Positions 57,701-64,000 of a stretch of 64,000 bases of DNA are shown here, piece by piece. Each line of letters begins with the position of its first letter. The stretch's first letter is position 1. Made by a program: the position numbers and the translations under genes. Origin of the DNA: Candidatus Accumulibacter sp. ACC003 (GTDB lineage Bacteria; Pseudomonadota; Gammaproteobacteria; Burkholderiales; Rhodocyclaceae); the NCBI RefSeq assembly GCF_907163085.1, contig NZ_CAJQTX010000009.1, positions 124,001-188,000 on the forward strand. Reading direction: 5' to 3'. Under the pieces are notes generated by a model that did not search any database, was not told the DNA's origin, and saw only the letters and a program-made list of their open reading frames with translations.

Positions 57701-57807
57701 TGATTCCGGTGGTGTTTACTTATGTGGATGATTTGTTGTTGTTGCTGAAGCGGGTGGCTGGCAGGCTGCATCGGGCGAATCATGGGGTGGGGACGGCCGG
57801 GGAGTGA
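54718..57807 (+). CDS. RND-family efflux pump permease (HAE1-like)
   Basis: 1029 residues, full length. N-terminal helix (NPVPALLLFVLLTFLGI), QNFPDIELPTITI, the TM4 charged pair in VVGILVDDAIVEIENIVRH, GGVPGKFFKQFG and the second repeat LMLMGIVTKNSILLVEYAVM. Expels hydrophobic compounds with proton drive; no outer-membrane channel gene follows, so it must borrow one. Coupled to the adaptor by ATGA overlap. Codon use becomes more AT-rich in the last 100 bases. Confidence 0.93.
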   Translation: MNVSAWAIRNPVPALLLFVLLTFLGISSFRSLGIQNFPDIELPTITIAATYEGVAPAQMETEVARKIEDQVASLGGIEHITTTLTDGSASIKVAFNIDKNSEVALNEVRNALDTVRADLPAAMRDPVVSKVTTSGSAILTYALRSERLDEEALSWFVDNDVAKAMLAVKGVGKVARVGGVDREVQVDLDTARLAALGVTAADVSSALRQVQQDASGGRGDIGNGVQAVRTLAAVATVADIAALEIPLAGGRRVRLGDVAKVRDGVAERSNITLLDGQPVVGFEVTRIKGASEVAVANAVRQAVRKLQEKNPLVHIEEAFNTVAPVQDNFDGSMELLYEGALLAILVVWWFLRDWRATLVAATALPLSIIPTFAAMYYLDFSLNTLTLLALALVVGILVDDAIVEIENIVRHLQMGKTPLEAATEAADEIGLAVIATTFTLVAVFLPTAFMGGVPGKFFKQFGITAAVAVLASLLVARLLTPMMAAYFLKAHGAPPADSRLMTRFLASASWCLHHRKTTALAAIVFFVGSLSLLPLLPTGFVPAADRAQTKVSIELQPGSTLQETLAIAAQARTLLEEMPEVTRVFSAVGRSSGGNDGPFAGSGSSDVRKATLNVSLVSRHDRAKQSVVEADIRKRMAALPGARVSVGAGQTGENLKLVLAGEDPEALRLASQAVTRELRTLKGIGNVTSGASLQRPEIHITPDFARAADLGVTAAAMAGVIRVATAGDYDANLPKLNLAQRQIPIRVRLDEGLRHDLDAVRQLRVPASKGAVPLETVADIRMGSGPAQIDRLDRQRNVTIDVELGSRDLGAVVAEANELPALKGLPPGISRPPSGDAERMAELFGSFGSAMLIGVLFIYVVLVLLFHDFLQPATILAALPLSVGGAFFALLVTHNSFSMPSVIGLLMLMGIVTKNSILLVEYAVMARREHGMARYEALIDACHKRAKPILMTTIAMVAGMTPIALGLGAEPSFRSPMAIAVIGGLVTSTVLSLLVIPVVFTYVDDLLLLLKRVAGRLHRANHGVGTAGE

Positions 57808-57992
57808 ACGGGGCGAAGCGGTCGCTGTTGCGTTCGCGAGTAGCCGCGACAGCCTGAAGGACATTGGCAGTTGTTTCGGCTTACACTACGTACGTTAGAA
57901 GAATCGTAACGATGGCAGGGGAAGCGGGCAGCGAAGCAGAAGGAAAAACCCGCGCGCGTGCTTAAAACGAACGGCAGCCAGCAGGAGACAGC

Positions 57993-58232
57993 GTGGCCCC
58001 TACAGTCGTCCGCGATGGCCCATACCGGCTTTTCTTCTTTTCGCGGGAGGAGCCGAGAATGCACATCCATGTAGCCCATCCGCATGGCGAGGCCAAGTTC
58101 TGGCTACAACCCAGCCTGGCGCTTGCCAACCACACAGGGCTGTCCGGGCGGGAATTGGCCGGCGCCGAGCGTGTCGTCGCCCGCCACCTTGAGGAGGTCA
58201 TCGATGCCTGGCACACGCACTTTGGCGGTTGA
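57993..58232 (+). CDS. DUF4160 protein
   Basis: 79 residues, whole domain: VVRDGPYRLFFFSREEPRMHIHVAHPHGEAKFWL, then SGRELAGAERVVARHLEEVIDAWHTHF. The GTG start follows AGGAG by five bases and gives the normal N-terminus; an ATG at 58059 would cut the domain. The neighbouring DUF2442 gene starts inside its 3' end. The DUF4160-DUF2442 pair recurs in mobile regions and has been suspected to be toxin-antitoxin-like; untested here. Confidence 0.88.
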   Translation: MAPTVVRDGPYRLFFFSREEPRMHIHVAHPHGEAKFWLQPSLALANHTGLSGRELAGAERVVARHLEEVIDAWHTHFGG

Positions 58233-58503
58233 AGTCACCCACGTCTCGAAGAACGGGTTTTGGCTGCTTCTCGGCGACGAAGAGCTTCTCTTGCCGTTCT
58301 CCGAGTTCCCCTGGTTCCGACAGGCCACCATCGAGCAACTAACCACCGTCGAATGGCCAAGCCCGGACCACCTGTATTGGCCACTGCTGGATGTGGATCT
58401 GTCCGCCGAGTCCATCCGGCACCCGGAGAATTTTCCGCTCGTTTCGGCGAGTTCGGCTAGCCCTTCGCTCCAGCGGGACGCGCCGCAAGCGGTGCGTCCT
58501 TGA
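58204..58503 (+). CDS. DUF2442 protein
   Basis: 99 residues, overlapping the DUF4160 gene by 29 bases in another frame. VTHVSKNGFWLLLGDEELLLPFSEFPWFRQATIEQL and WPSPDHLYWPLLDVDLSAESI(R)HPE define the domain. C-terminal 25 residues are unconserved. Partner of the DUF4160 protein; role unknown. Confidence 0.88.
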   Translation: MPGTRTLAVEVTHVSKNGFWLLLGDEELLLPFSEFPWFRQATIEQLTTVEWPSPDHLYWPLLDVDLSAESIRHPENFPLVSASSASPSLQRDAPQAVRP

Positions 58504-58621
58504 GCTGACTACAAGTGCTTCCCCGATGACCAGGCCACTTAGACTCGAAGTCGTGGGCACTTTTTATCAGAGGCAAATGGAAAGACGTGACCCCCAAGTG
58601 CGGATGACCCCGAAGTGTGCG

Positions 58622-58888
58622 GAGGAACAGCAACGCCGACAAGGCCTGCTTCTGCGTTGGCGCTGCGACGTTTCCCTCGACTGCCAGATGCGTGAGAAAC
58701 GCCTCCACGTCGGCAGCACCCATATCCCGCGGGTGACGCTTCTGGTGGAAGAGAATGTCCTGCTTGGCGCAGTGGACATAATGGCTCTCAGTTCGTATGC
58801 TGTGTTGCTTGAGGCGGGTGCGATCTCGAAGTTGGTCGAGGAGCCCAGGTTCAGAAGGTGCGTTTTGCGAGCCATTAGGGGCGTTCAT
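58622..58888 (-). pseudogene. intI: 3'-truncated integron-type integrase (N-terminal SAM-like domain only)
   Basis: 89 residues match the start of integron/XerC-like tyrosine recombinases: LLDQLRDRTRLKQHSIRTESHYVH, RHPRDMGAADVEAFLTHLAVEGNVAA and TQKQALSALLFL. At 58622 similarity stops abruptly; the catalytic domain (R-H-R-Y) is absent and the frame continues with unrelated residues to 58457. The ATG at 58886-58888 follows AGGGGTG, and a TATAAT -10 lies at 58940-58935. An attI-like site lies about 100 bases upstream, the normal integron arrangement. Non-functional. Confidence 0.85.
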
Positions 58889-58959
58889 GTCTGACACCCC
58901 TATGCAAATCAGCGACTTACGCCTGCCGGACAGGATTATACACCTGCACGCGCCGAGAT

Positions 58960-58993
58960 ATACACCGAAATCGGTGTCGACTAAACGTTGGGC
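58960..58993. other. attI-like recombination site
   Basis: Between the integrase remnant and the first cassette: a 16-base perfect inverted repeat (ACACCGA arms, 58962-58977) and the core GTTGGGC at 58987-58993 preceded by CTAAAC. The crossover after the first G of the core makes base 58988 the start of the first cassette. Assignment rests on position and core; integrase binding sites were not mapped. Confidence 0.65.
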
Positions 58994-59099
58994 CTCAAAC
59001 CCCATGACATCGCCGTCCCGTCAGCGCCGACTTTCTATCATTTCCGCTGCAGGTGTGTTGGACTGCGGTACTTCGTGTTTACTCTAAGGAAGACAGCAC

Positions 59100-61943
59100 A
59101 TGAAATCGCCAAAACTGCTTCGGACTGAAATTCATGCGCTGCGTGGGCGCGTCGAGGAAATTCGCGACCTACTCGTCCGCAAGGTGCAGAACACCAATGA
59201 ACCGGCCTGGGGCATCGGCAAGGACTGTGCACGGGCGGCCGAGTTACTCAGTTCGTTGCTCACCAACCAGGTCGTTCCTGAAAACTATCGCGTCGCAGTC
59301 GTCGGCCGGTTCAAAGCAGGAAAGTCTTCATTCGTGAACGAGCTGCTTGGCGCGCGACTCGCAGGCGAGGATACGAGCCCTGAGACGGCGGCGGTCACCA
59401 CGTTCCGTCACGGAAACTCCGTAAAGGCAACGATCAGGTTTGTGGGGCGGGAGTCGTGGGACGCCATCAAGAGTCTCCACAAGGAAGATGCAAAGCACGT
59501 TGATGCCCATCGTGTGAAGATGTGGGAGAGCTTCATCGATAAGCCCCGCAAGAACAGTGACGGAAAGATCATCGAGGTGTTCGATCTTCCTGGGCTTGAA
59601 AAGACCTATGTGAAGCCAGACGGGCACAGCATTGAAATCCTGCTTGGAAAGACGGATGACAAGACGGCAGAAAATGCATTCCGCAAAAAGTTGAAAGAGT
59701 TCACTTCGGGGACGCGACCACTGCACTGCCTAGTCGAACGCATTGAAATAGCATCGCCTGCGCCGATTCTCGATGAAGGTGTTTTGCTCATCGACACCCC
59801 CGGTCTGGACGACACAGAACGATTCCGTGTCAGCCTCACTGAAAAGGCCGTCGAGAATGTCGATGCCGTTTTATTTCTCACCAAGTCGGGCGTGGCCTAT
59901 GGACAGTCAGAAAAGGATTTTCTTCTTACGCTGCTCCGAAAGGGTACGGTAAAACAACTCATTTTCGTAATCACGCAGGTCGATCAAACCTACGATCAGC
60001 ATCTCAGAAATGCGGAGTCCAACGACGAAGACCCGGAATCCATCGCGTCGCGCATCAGGCACGAAGAGCAACGGATTCGCGATGAAATCGAGAAAACGCT
60101 GAACGAATTGAGTGGTGAGGATTCCCCTGCGATGCGCCGCTATCGCGAGCAACTCGGGGTCGTCGGGCTGGCATTCACCTCCGCAGCCAATCATCGTGAC
60201 TCAAAGGCAGGGAAACATATCGAGCACCGAATCCACGATGATGATCCGGGCGGAATAGAACAGATGAAGAAGCAACTGCTTCACCTCCTGTCCACCGAAT
60301 CACGCTTGGCCCTTGTCGCCCACAACATTGCCGGCGGCACAAAATCCGCGCTGGAAGAACTTCTTACGATTGTTGCGAACCGCCGAGCGGCGTTGCGTGA
60401 TATCAAGGACGGGGAGGTGGCTGAACAAAAGCTTGCCACCTTTCGAGTCGAGTTTGAATCTGCTCGGGAGCGATTTCAAATTGCAGCCGTCGAGCAGGTC
60501 GCCGTCCTCAAGCAGAATCTCGATGCGCGCCGGAAGCAAAACAATCACATTATCGAAACGATAGGGCTACTGGCAGAAAGAGAACTCGACAGCTTTCAGT
60601 TGAACGACGTCGGCAAACACTGGCGGACGCGGAGATCAGGTAGCTGGGGATACATGTACGACCTCCAATCGCGCGTAGCCAACCGGATATTCCCCAAAGT
60701 CCAGCAAATTCTCTCGGAAATGACGGAGCAATTTGCAACATTCGTCGGCCTCTTTGAGAAACACCTGGCGGCCTTGTCACACACCAGCGAAGATATTGCG
60801 AGCAATCTCGACCTTGGAGCAAACCTTCCTTTCGATTTGACCAAGATACTCATGGGGTCTTTGGAAAAATCCCTCAAAGCGGCAAACGATCTCATCACGG
60901 ACGAGGAACAGCGCATAGTCTCATTCCTCGACGACTTTGTTTCGGAAGAGGTAGAGAACAAAATCTCGGCCGCACGCGAGAGTGTTTCCGACATCTTCGG
61001 TCGTGGCACGACCTACCAGCAATCTCAGGAGGTGCGGGCTTTCTACACCGAGGTCAAGCGCCTTCTTCAAGAGGCTCTTACCGCCCACCTGGCTGTGCGT
61101 AGCGGGGCGTTTGGTGACTTTCTAATGGTGGAGGCTGAAGGTGTTCCGCGAAACGCTCTCGGCGAAGTCCAGGCTACCCTTGCTAACGCCGAGCAAGATA
61201 TTCGCGCAGCAGCAACAGCAAAGATCGGTGGGCAAAGGGAAGCATTCGAGCAGGAAAGCAATTTGCTGTCTGCCGAACTGGTCAAGGTTGTCGATTCCTG
61301 CGCTCCACTTCTCAGTGAAATCGCTGAGCCTGTTGCCATTTCGGTACAGCCGAACCTCTCACTGCCAACGAGTTCATCGCCCGTGCAATCTGTCGAAGAG
61401 GTTGAGGCGTCAAGCGGTGATTGGTTTGACGAAATCCAAAACCGTGCCACGGAAACACTTAACCGGCTTCGCTTGACTGATGGCGACAGCGGTTGGCCGA
61501 TGGAAAAGATTTTTGCCCCAGCACTTCTTGGCGGGTCCTTGCGCATTGCATTGATCGATCCGTATCTTGCGGCACCTCACCAAATCCGTAATCTGAAAGA
61601 GTTTCTGCTGGTAGCTGCCGAGGTTGCACGACCCAAAGAAATTCTCGTACTGACGTCAGGTACGTGGAGTGAAGGAACAACAACAAACGTCCGGATCATG
61701 ACGGAGGTCGGCGATGATCTTTTCAGGAACTTTGGAACTACCCTGACAATCAAGGTCGATCCGACTATCCACGATCGCTGCGTCGTGTGTGATCATGGTG
61801 TTCTAGTCAAACTCGGTCGCGGGCTGGATATTTACAAGCCGGCCACGGGATTGGCGTCACACCGGCCTGCCAGTCGTCGCGTCCGCCGGACGGAAATCGA
61901 CGTGTTCTCCATTCCAGGGTTTGTAAGCAGGAGCAAGCAATGA
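59100..61943 (+). CDS. Dynamin-like GTPase with C-terminal PLD-like (MIT_C-type) domain, integron cassette gene
   Basis: 947 residues. N-terminal helices, then a dynamin-type G domain: G1 GRFKAGKSS (residues 69-77), G2 Thr in ETAAVTTF, G3 DTPG (Asp232), G4-like TQVD (292-295, instead of T/NKxD). A long helical middle region (about 400-740) follows, including FDLTKILMGSLEKSLK, fitting stalk and bundle helices. The last ~130 residues (DPYLAAPHQIRNLKEF from Asp820, HDRCVV at His891, LGRGLDIY) resemble the phospholipase-D-like MIT_C domain. AAGGAAG precedes the ATG. Base composition is clearly less GC-rich than the host genes. It fills a cassette bounded by GTTGGGC at 58987 and 62055. Function unknown; membrane remodelling or anti-phage action is plausible. 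Confidence 0.85.
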   Translation: MKSPKLLRTEIHALRGRVEEIRDLLVRKVQNTNEPAWGIGKDCARAAELLSSLLTNQVVPENYRVAVVGRFKAGKSSFVNELLGARLAGEDTSPETAAVTTFRHGNSVKATIRFVGRESWDAIKSLHKEDAKHVDAHRVKMWESFIDKPRKNSDGKIIEVFDLPGLEKTYVKPDGHSIEILLGKTDDKTAENAFRKKLKEFTSGTRPLHCLVERIEIASPAPILDEGVLLIDTPGLDDTERFRVSLTEKAVENVDAVLFLTKSGVAYGQSEKDFLLTLLRKGTVKQLIFVITQVDQTYDQHLRNAESNDEDPESIASRIRHEEQRIRDEIEKTLNELSGEDSPAMRRYREQLGVVGLAFTSAANHRDSKAGKHIEHRIHDDDPGGIEQMKKQLLHLLSTESRLALVAHNIAGGTKSALEELLTIVANRRAALRDIKDGEVAEQKLATFRVEFESARERFQIAAVEQVAVLKQNLDARRKQNNHIIETIGLLAERELDSFQLNDVGKHWRTRRSGSWGYMYDLQSRVANRIFPKVQQILSEMTEQFATFVGLFEKHLAALSHTSEDIASNLDLGANLPFDLTKILMGSLEKSLKAANDLITDEEQRIVSFLDDFVSEEVENKISAARESVSDIFGRGTTYQQSQEVRAFYTEVKRLLQEALTAHLAVRSGAFGDFLMVEAEGVPRNALGEVQATLANAEQDIRAAATAKIGGQREAFEQESNLLSAELVKVVDSCAPLLSEIAEPVAISVQPNLSLPTSSSPVQSVEEVEASSGDWFDEIQNRATETLNRLRLTDGDSGWPMEKIFAPALLGGSLRIALIDPYLAAPHQIRNLKEFLLVAAEVARPKEILVLTSGTWSEGTTTNVRIMTEVGDDLFRNFGTTLTIKVDPTIHDRCVVCDHGVLVKLGRGLDIYKPATGLASHRPASRRVRRTEIDVFSIPGFVSRSKQ

Positions 61944-61991
61944 GCGTGGCTTCGTTTGGCCACTCTTATTGCTGGGTCTTTGCCGCCTGCG

Positions 61992-62061
61992 GCCCAACCC
62001 GGCAGTCCACACGGACGCTGCGCGATAAAGCCGCGCAGCGCCGGTGACTTCTACGTTGGGC
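61992..62061. other. attC site (59-base element) of the dynamin cassette
   Basis: 70 bases. R'' GCCCAAC (61992-61998) is exactly complementary to R' GTTGGGC (62055-62061). Inside, CGCTGCGCG (62016-62024) pairs with CGCGCAGCG (62032-62040) around ATAAAGC, with further imperfect pairing and unpaired bases between (CAC..CGG with CCGGTG), as in folded attC hairpins. It lies 48 bases after the dynamin stop. Confidence 0.88.
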
Positions 62062-62079
62062 ACCATAGGAGAGCTAACG

Positions 62080-62661
62080 GTGAGCCAAGTTTGCAGGAAA
62101 TGCGGGTACGAACGCCAGTCATCCGATACTACACCGAAGGCCGAGTGCCCAAAATGCGGGGCCATCTACGCGAAAGTCGATGAACACCTTGAACGACAGA
62201 AGGCAGAGGCTGCGAAACGGCAGGAAGCTGAGGAGCAACGTCAGCAGCAGTTGCAGGCCAAACTTGACGAGACAAAGCAACGCGAGCGGCTCCAAAAGCA
62301 AGTCATAGTAAAGACCTACAAAGGGAGCCAAGCAAAGGCGATGGAGTTATTTCAAAGTGATGCTGCAAAGATGGCGGCAGAGGGGTACTTTCCCACGTCG
62401 CAGAGTTGGGCGCCCGGCGCGTACGGTTGTGGGTCATTCCTGGGAGCCCTTTTGCTTTGCGTGGTTTTGGTAGGCTTCCTGATCTTCATCTACATGCACC
62501 TTGTAAAGCCGGATGGCACTCTAACCGTCTCATACCAGCGTTCCGAGGCTGCGGTAGCAAGCAACTCGGTGCCATCTGCCGAGAAGACCTGCCCCAAGTG
62601 TGCAGAACAAGTAAAGGCCGCTGCGCAAGTTTGTAGGTTCTGCGGACACAACTTCACGTAG
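62080..62661 (+). CDS. Zinc-ribbon / coiled-coil / membrane protein, second integron cassette gene
   Basis: 193 residues. N-terminal zinc ribbon (VCRKCGYERQ...CPKCGAIY), Gln/Glu/Lys-rich coiled coil (about 35-80), a soluble segment (VKTYKGSQAKAMELFQSDAAKMAAEGYFPTSQSW), one membrane helix (about 128-150) and a C-terminal second ribbon (TCPKCAEQVKAAAQVCRFCGHNF). The architecture is common among bacterial proteins of unknown role. The GTG at 62080 is chosen: AGGAG eight bases upstream, and the earlier in-frame GTG would lie inside attC. Confidence 0.8.
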   Translation: MSQVCRKCGYERQSSDTTPKAECPKCGAIYAKVDEHLERQKAEAAKRQEAEEQRQQQLQAKLDETKQRERLQKQVIVKTYKGSQAKAMELFQSDAAKMAAEGYFPTSQSWAPGAYGCGSFLGALLLCVVLVGFLIFIYMHLVKPDGTLTVSYQRSEAAVASNSVPSAEKTCPKCAEQVKAAAQVCRFCGHNFT

Positions 62662-62680
62662 TGGACTGTGGTTGAATGGC

Positions 62681-62700
62681 GCCCAACCATTCGCTAGAAT
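62681..62700. other. Half attC site, truncated
   Basis: GCCCAAC (62681-62687) lies 20 bases after the second cassette gene, the position of an R'' box, but no matching GTTGGGC follows; an A-rich stretch with two copies of AGAACAAAAAGG and the transposase remnant come instead. The array is cut here. Confidence 0.6.
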
Positions 62701-62775
62701 AAAAGAGAGAACAAAAAGGAGAACAAAAAGGGGCCAGGCTCGATTTAACTGGAAGAACCTGCTTTCCTCAACGAC

Positions 62776-63363
62776 CTACTCCGTCGCCCCCGCATTCAGC
62801 TCCCAGGCTTTCCCCTGCACGTCGTTCAGCGGGGACATAAGCGCGACGCCTGCTTCTTCGCTGGGGAAGACTAGCTCGCCTACCGCGAATGGCTGGGCGA
62901 GGCGTGCCAAGCCACCGGCTGCGCGCTGCACGCCTACGTCCAGATGACCAAGCACGTGCACGGCTTGCTGTCTCCGCCGGAATCCGAGGCTATCCCCCGG
63001 CTGATGATTTCGCTGGGCCGGCGCTACGTGCAGTACATCAACAAGTCGTACCGTCGCACTGGCACCTTGTCGGACAGCCGCTACAAGTCTTCTCTGGTGC
63101 AGGCCGATTTCTATCTACTCCTTTGTCAGCGCTCTATCAAACTCAATGCCGTGCGCGCAGCGATGGTCGATGACCCGGCGCACTATCGCTGGCGTAGTTA
63201 TCGAACGAACGGACGGGGGCAGAGTGACTCATTGCTGACTCCGCATGCGGTGTATTCCAGTCTGGGCGCAAACGAGGCTGACCGGCTGGTGAACTATCGG
63301 TCCTTGTTCCGCTTGGAACTGGATACCGAGGCAATCAGCGACATCCGCATGGCCTTGGATTAG
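62776..63363 (+). pseudogene. Degenerate REP-associated (Y1 / IS200-like) transposase
   Basis: The frame reads RRPRIQLPGFPLHVVQRGHKRDACFFAGED, a TAG stop at 62872-62874, then LAYREWLGEACQATGCALHAYV and the rest to 63363. The usual ATG is replaced (CTACTC before CGTCGC). The HUH pair is kept as HVH in MTKHVHGLL, but the RYIELNPVRA block reads RSIKLNAVRA. Such RAYTs mobilise REP hairpins. With a lost start, a stop and changed motif it is inactive; an internal restart from ATG 62944 would lack the N-terminus. Confidence 0.88.
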
Positions 63364-63547
63364 CGACAGCCGCTCGGGGATGCTCGGTTTATCGACAGCA
63401 GCGAACGGGCCACTGGACAGCGGCGCGAAATTCGCCCGCGGGGTCGGCCGCAGAAGGCAATGCTTGAAGAAACGGGGCCACAGGACCAGAAGTCGCTTGA
63501 TATGTGAGCCTGGTTCCTTTTTTGCTTTTCACGAATTGGAGCTTCCC

Positions 63548-63757
63548 CGCGGTGTCGCGATGCTTCCCGGATGCGTCGGGATGCTTCCCCGGGGCGTCAC
63601 GATGCTTCCCTGATGCGTCGGGACGTGTCCACGAGGCGTCACGATGCTTCCCCGAGGCGTCGTGATGCTTCCACGCGGCGTCACGATGCTTCCACGCGGT
63701 GTCACGATGCATCCCTGATGCGTCGGGATGCCTCCCCGATGCCTGCGGCCGCCTCCC
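63548..63757. repeat. 21-bp tandem repeat array, about ten copies
   Basis: Ten consecutive 21-base units, each ending in TTCCC, TTCCA, ATCCC or CTCCC, with core GGCGTCACGATGCTTCCC. Units start at 63548, 63569, 63590, 63611, 63632, 63653, 63674, 63695, 63716 and a decayed one at 63737. As 21 is a multiple of three, frames stay open and read a 7-residue repeat on either strand (minus: HRDASGK-like). No start signals; treated as a non-coding minisatellite. Confidence 0.85.
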
Positions 63758-63863
63758 TGGCCATCCAGTGGCCGATTCGGCAGGAGAGATTGCCGGCACG
63801 GATCAAGCTGTGCGCATTTTCAGCGGGCCCGGTGGCCGCTGCGCGCACGCGCCACGAAACGTG

Positions 63864-63893
63864 TTGACAATTTTGGCGGCCCGGTCCTATTCT
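63864..63893 (+). promoter_or_regulatory. Sigma-70 promoter of the gene at the right edge
   Basis: Perfect TTGACA (63864-63869), 18-base spacer, TATTCT (63888-63893). An inverted repeat CGAGG...CCTCG (about 63899-63919) lies in the leader, between promoter and start. Confidence 0.6.
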
Positions 63894-63944
63894 CTTCTCC
63901 GAGGGTAATCCACTCCTCGGCAACTTCATCTTCCGGGAGGAAAA

Positions 63945-64000
63945 ATGGCAAAGAACGAGAATGTTCGTCTGCAGGCAGAAATCCTCCAGGCAGATGAAAG
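63945..64000 (+). CDS. Start of an unidentified gene, truncated by the window edge
   Basis: ATG with GGGAGG four bases upstream and a good promoter 50 bases earlier. The 18 readable residues are MAKNENVRLQAEILQADE. Too short to assign. Confidence 0.6.
   Translation, partial: MAKNENVRLQAEILQADE

Noticed and set aside
58391-58894. Plus-strand open frame of 167 codons opposite the integrase remnant
   Set aside because: Runs antisense to the recognisable integrase fragment and across the DUF2442 end; no family resemblance.
63548-63757. CRISPR array
   Set aside because: Units are contiguous 21-mers with substitutions and no spacers; it is a tandem repeat.
63571-63867. Protein of heptad repeats (plus or minus strand) over the minisatellite
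   Set aside because: Open in several frames only because the repeat length is a multiple of three; no ribosome site or conserved start.
1-64000. tRNA, rRNA or riboswitch genes
   Set aside because: None recognised by eye in the intergenic gaps, including no THI-box upstream of thiD; a covariance-model scan would be decisive.

Overview
The window looks like a chromosomal piece of a high-GC betaproteobacterium, most like the Rhodocyclales / Candidatus Accumulibacter group. This is inferred from gene content: a Chp (pilGHIJ-chpA) twitching pathway, a pilT-pilU / yggS-proC-yggT-yggU neighbourhood, a pyrR-pyrB-pyrC' operon, polyphosphate kinase 2, PEP carboxylase, malonyl-CoA decarboxylase, a Na+-pumping decarboxylase beta subunit and a complete liv transporter. 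No rRNA, tRNA or CRISPR array was seen. Most of the window is densely packed housekeeping DNA; the last 6 kb are accessory.

Layout. 1-2.9 kb: 5' part of an OadB-type Na+ pump (minus), a perfect 30-bp palindrome, and a divergent PAS histidine kinase / FixJ-type regulator pair. 2.9-5.2 kb: a truncated MmeI-type restriction-modification gene and a secreted beta-helix protein. 5.2-8.9 kb: ion transporters (Kup; a CorA-type protein with an MgtE-N-like segment and an altered GMN signature). 8.9-11.7 kb: thiD-thiE-hemL. 11.8-20.9 kb: rubredoxin and the Chp operon ending in a 1771-residue hybrid CheA. 20.9-26.2 kb: photolyase, algH, ruvX, pyrR, pyrB and a dihydroorotase homologue that lost its metal-binding histidines. 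26.2-30.8 kb: yggU-yggT-proC-yggS divergent from pilT-pilU. 30.9-35.7 kb: an RlmL-type methyltransferase, a HemJ/CopD-like membrane protein, an epimerase-like protein, an iron-sulfur flavoreductase and an HDOD protein. 35.7-41.1 kb: livF-G-M-H-K and a small cytochrome c. 41.3-46.6 kb: lysE-type exporter, ilvD, lgt, malonyl-CoA decarboxylase, VOC protein. 46.6-57.8 kb: PPK2 with a lysine/alanine-rich tail, a cache-domain protein, a serine-dehydratase-like enzyme, a frameshifted ppc and an RND efflux pair.

The accessory end (58-64 kb) is the most interesting part. A DUF4160/DUF2442 pair is followed by a decayed integron: a 3'-truncated integron-type integrase (minus), an attI-like site ending in GTTGGGC, a very large (about 3.07 kb) gene cassette with one 947-residue dynamin-like GTPase carrying a C-terminal PLD-like (MIT_C-type) domain, a complete 70-bp attC, a second cassette for a zinc-ribbon / coiled-coil / membrane protein, and half of a second attC. 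A degenerate REP-associated (Y1) transposase, a 21-bp tandem repeat array and the start of an unidentified gene with a good promoter follow.

Functionally, the Chp cluster plus PilT/PilU form a type IV pilus control and retraction module; PPK2, Kup and PEP carboxylase fit a polyphosphate-cycling lifestyle; the integron-borne dynamin is the best candidate for a poorly described, possibly anti-phage system.
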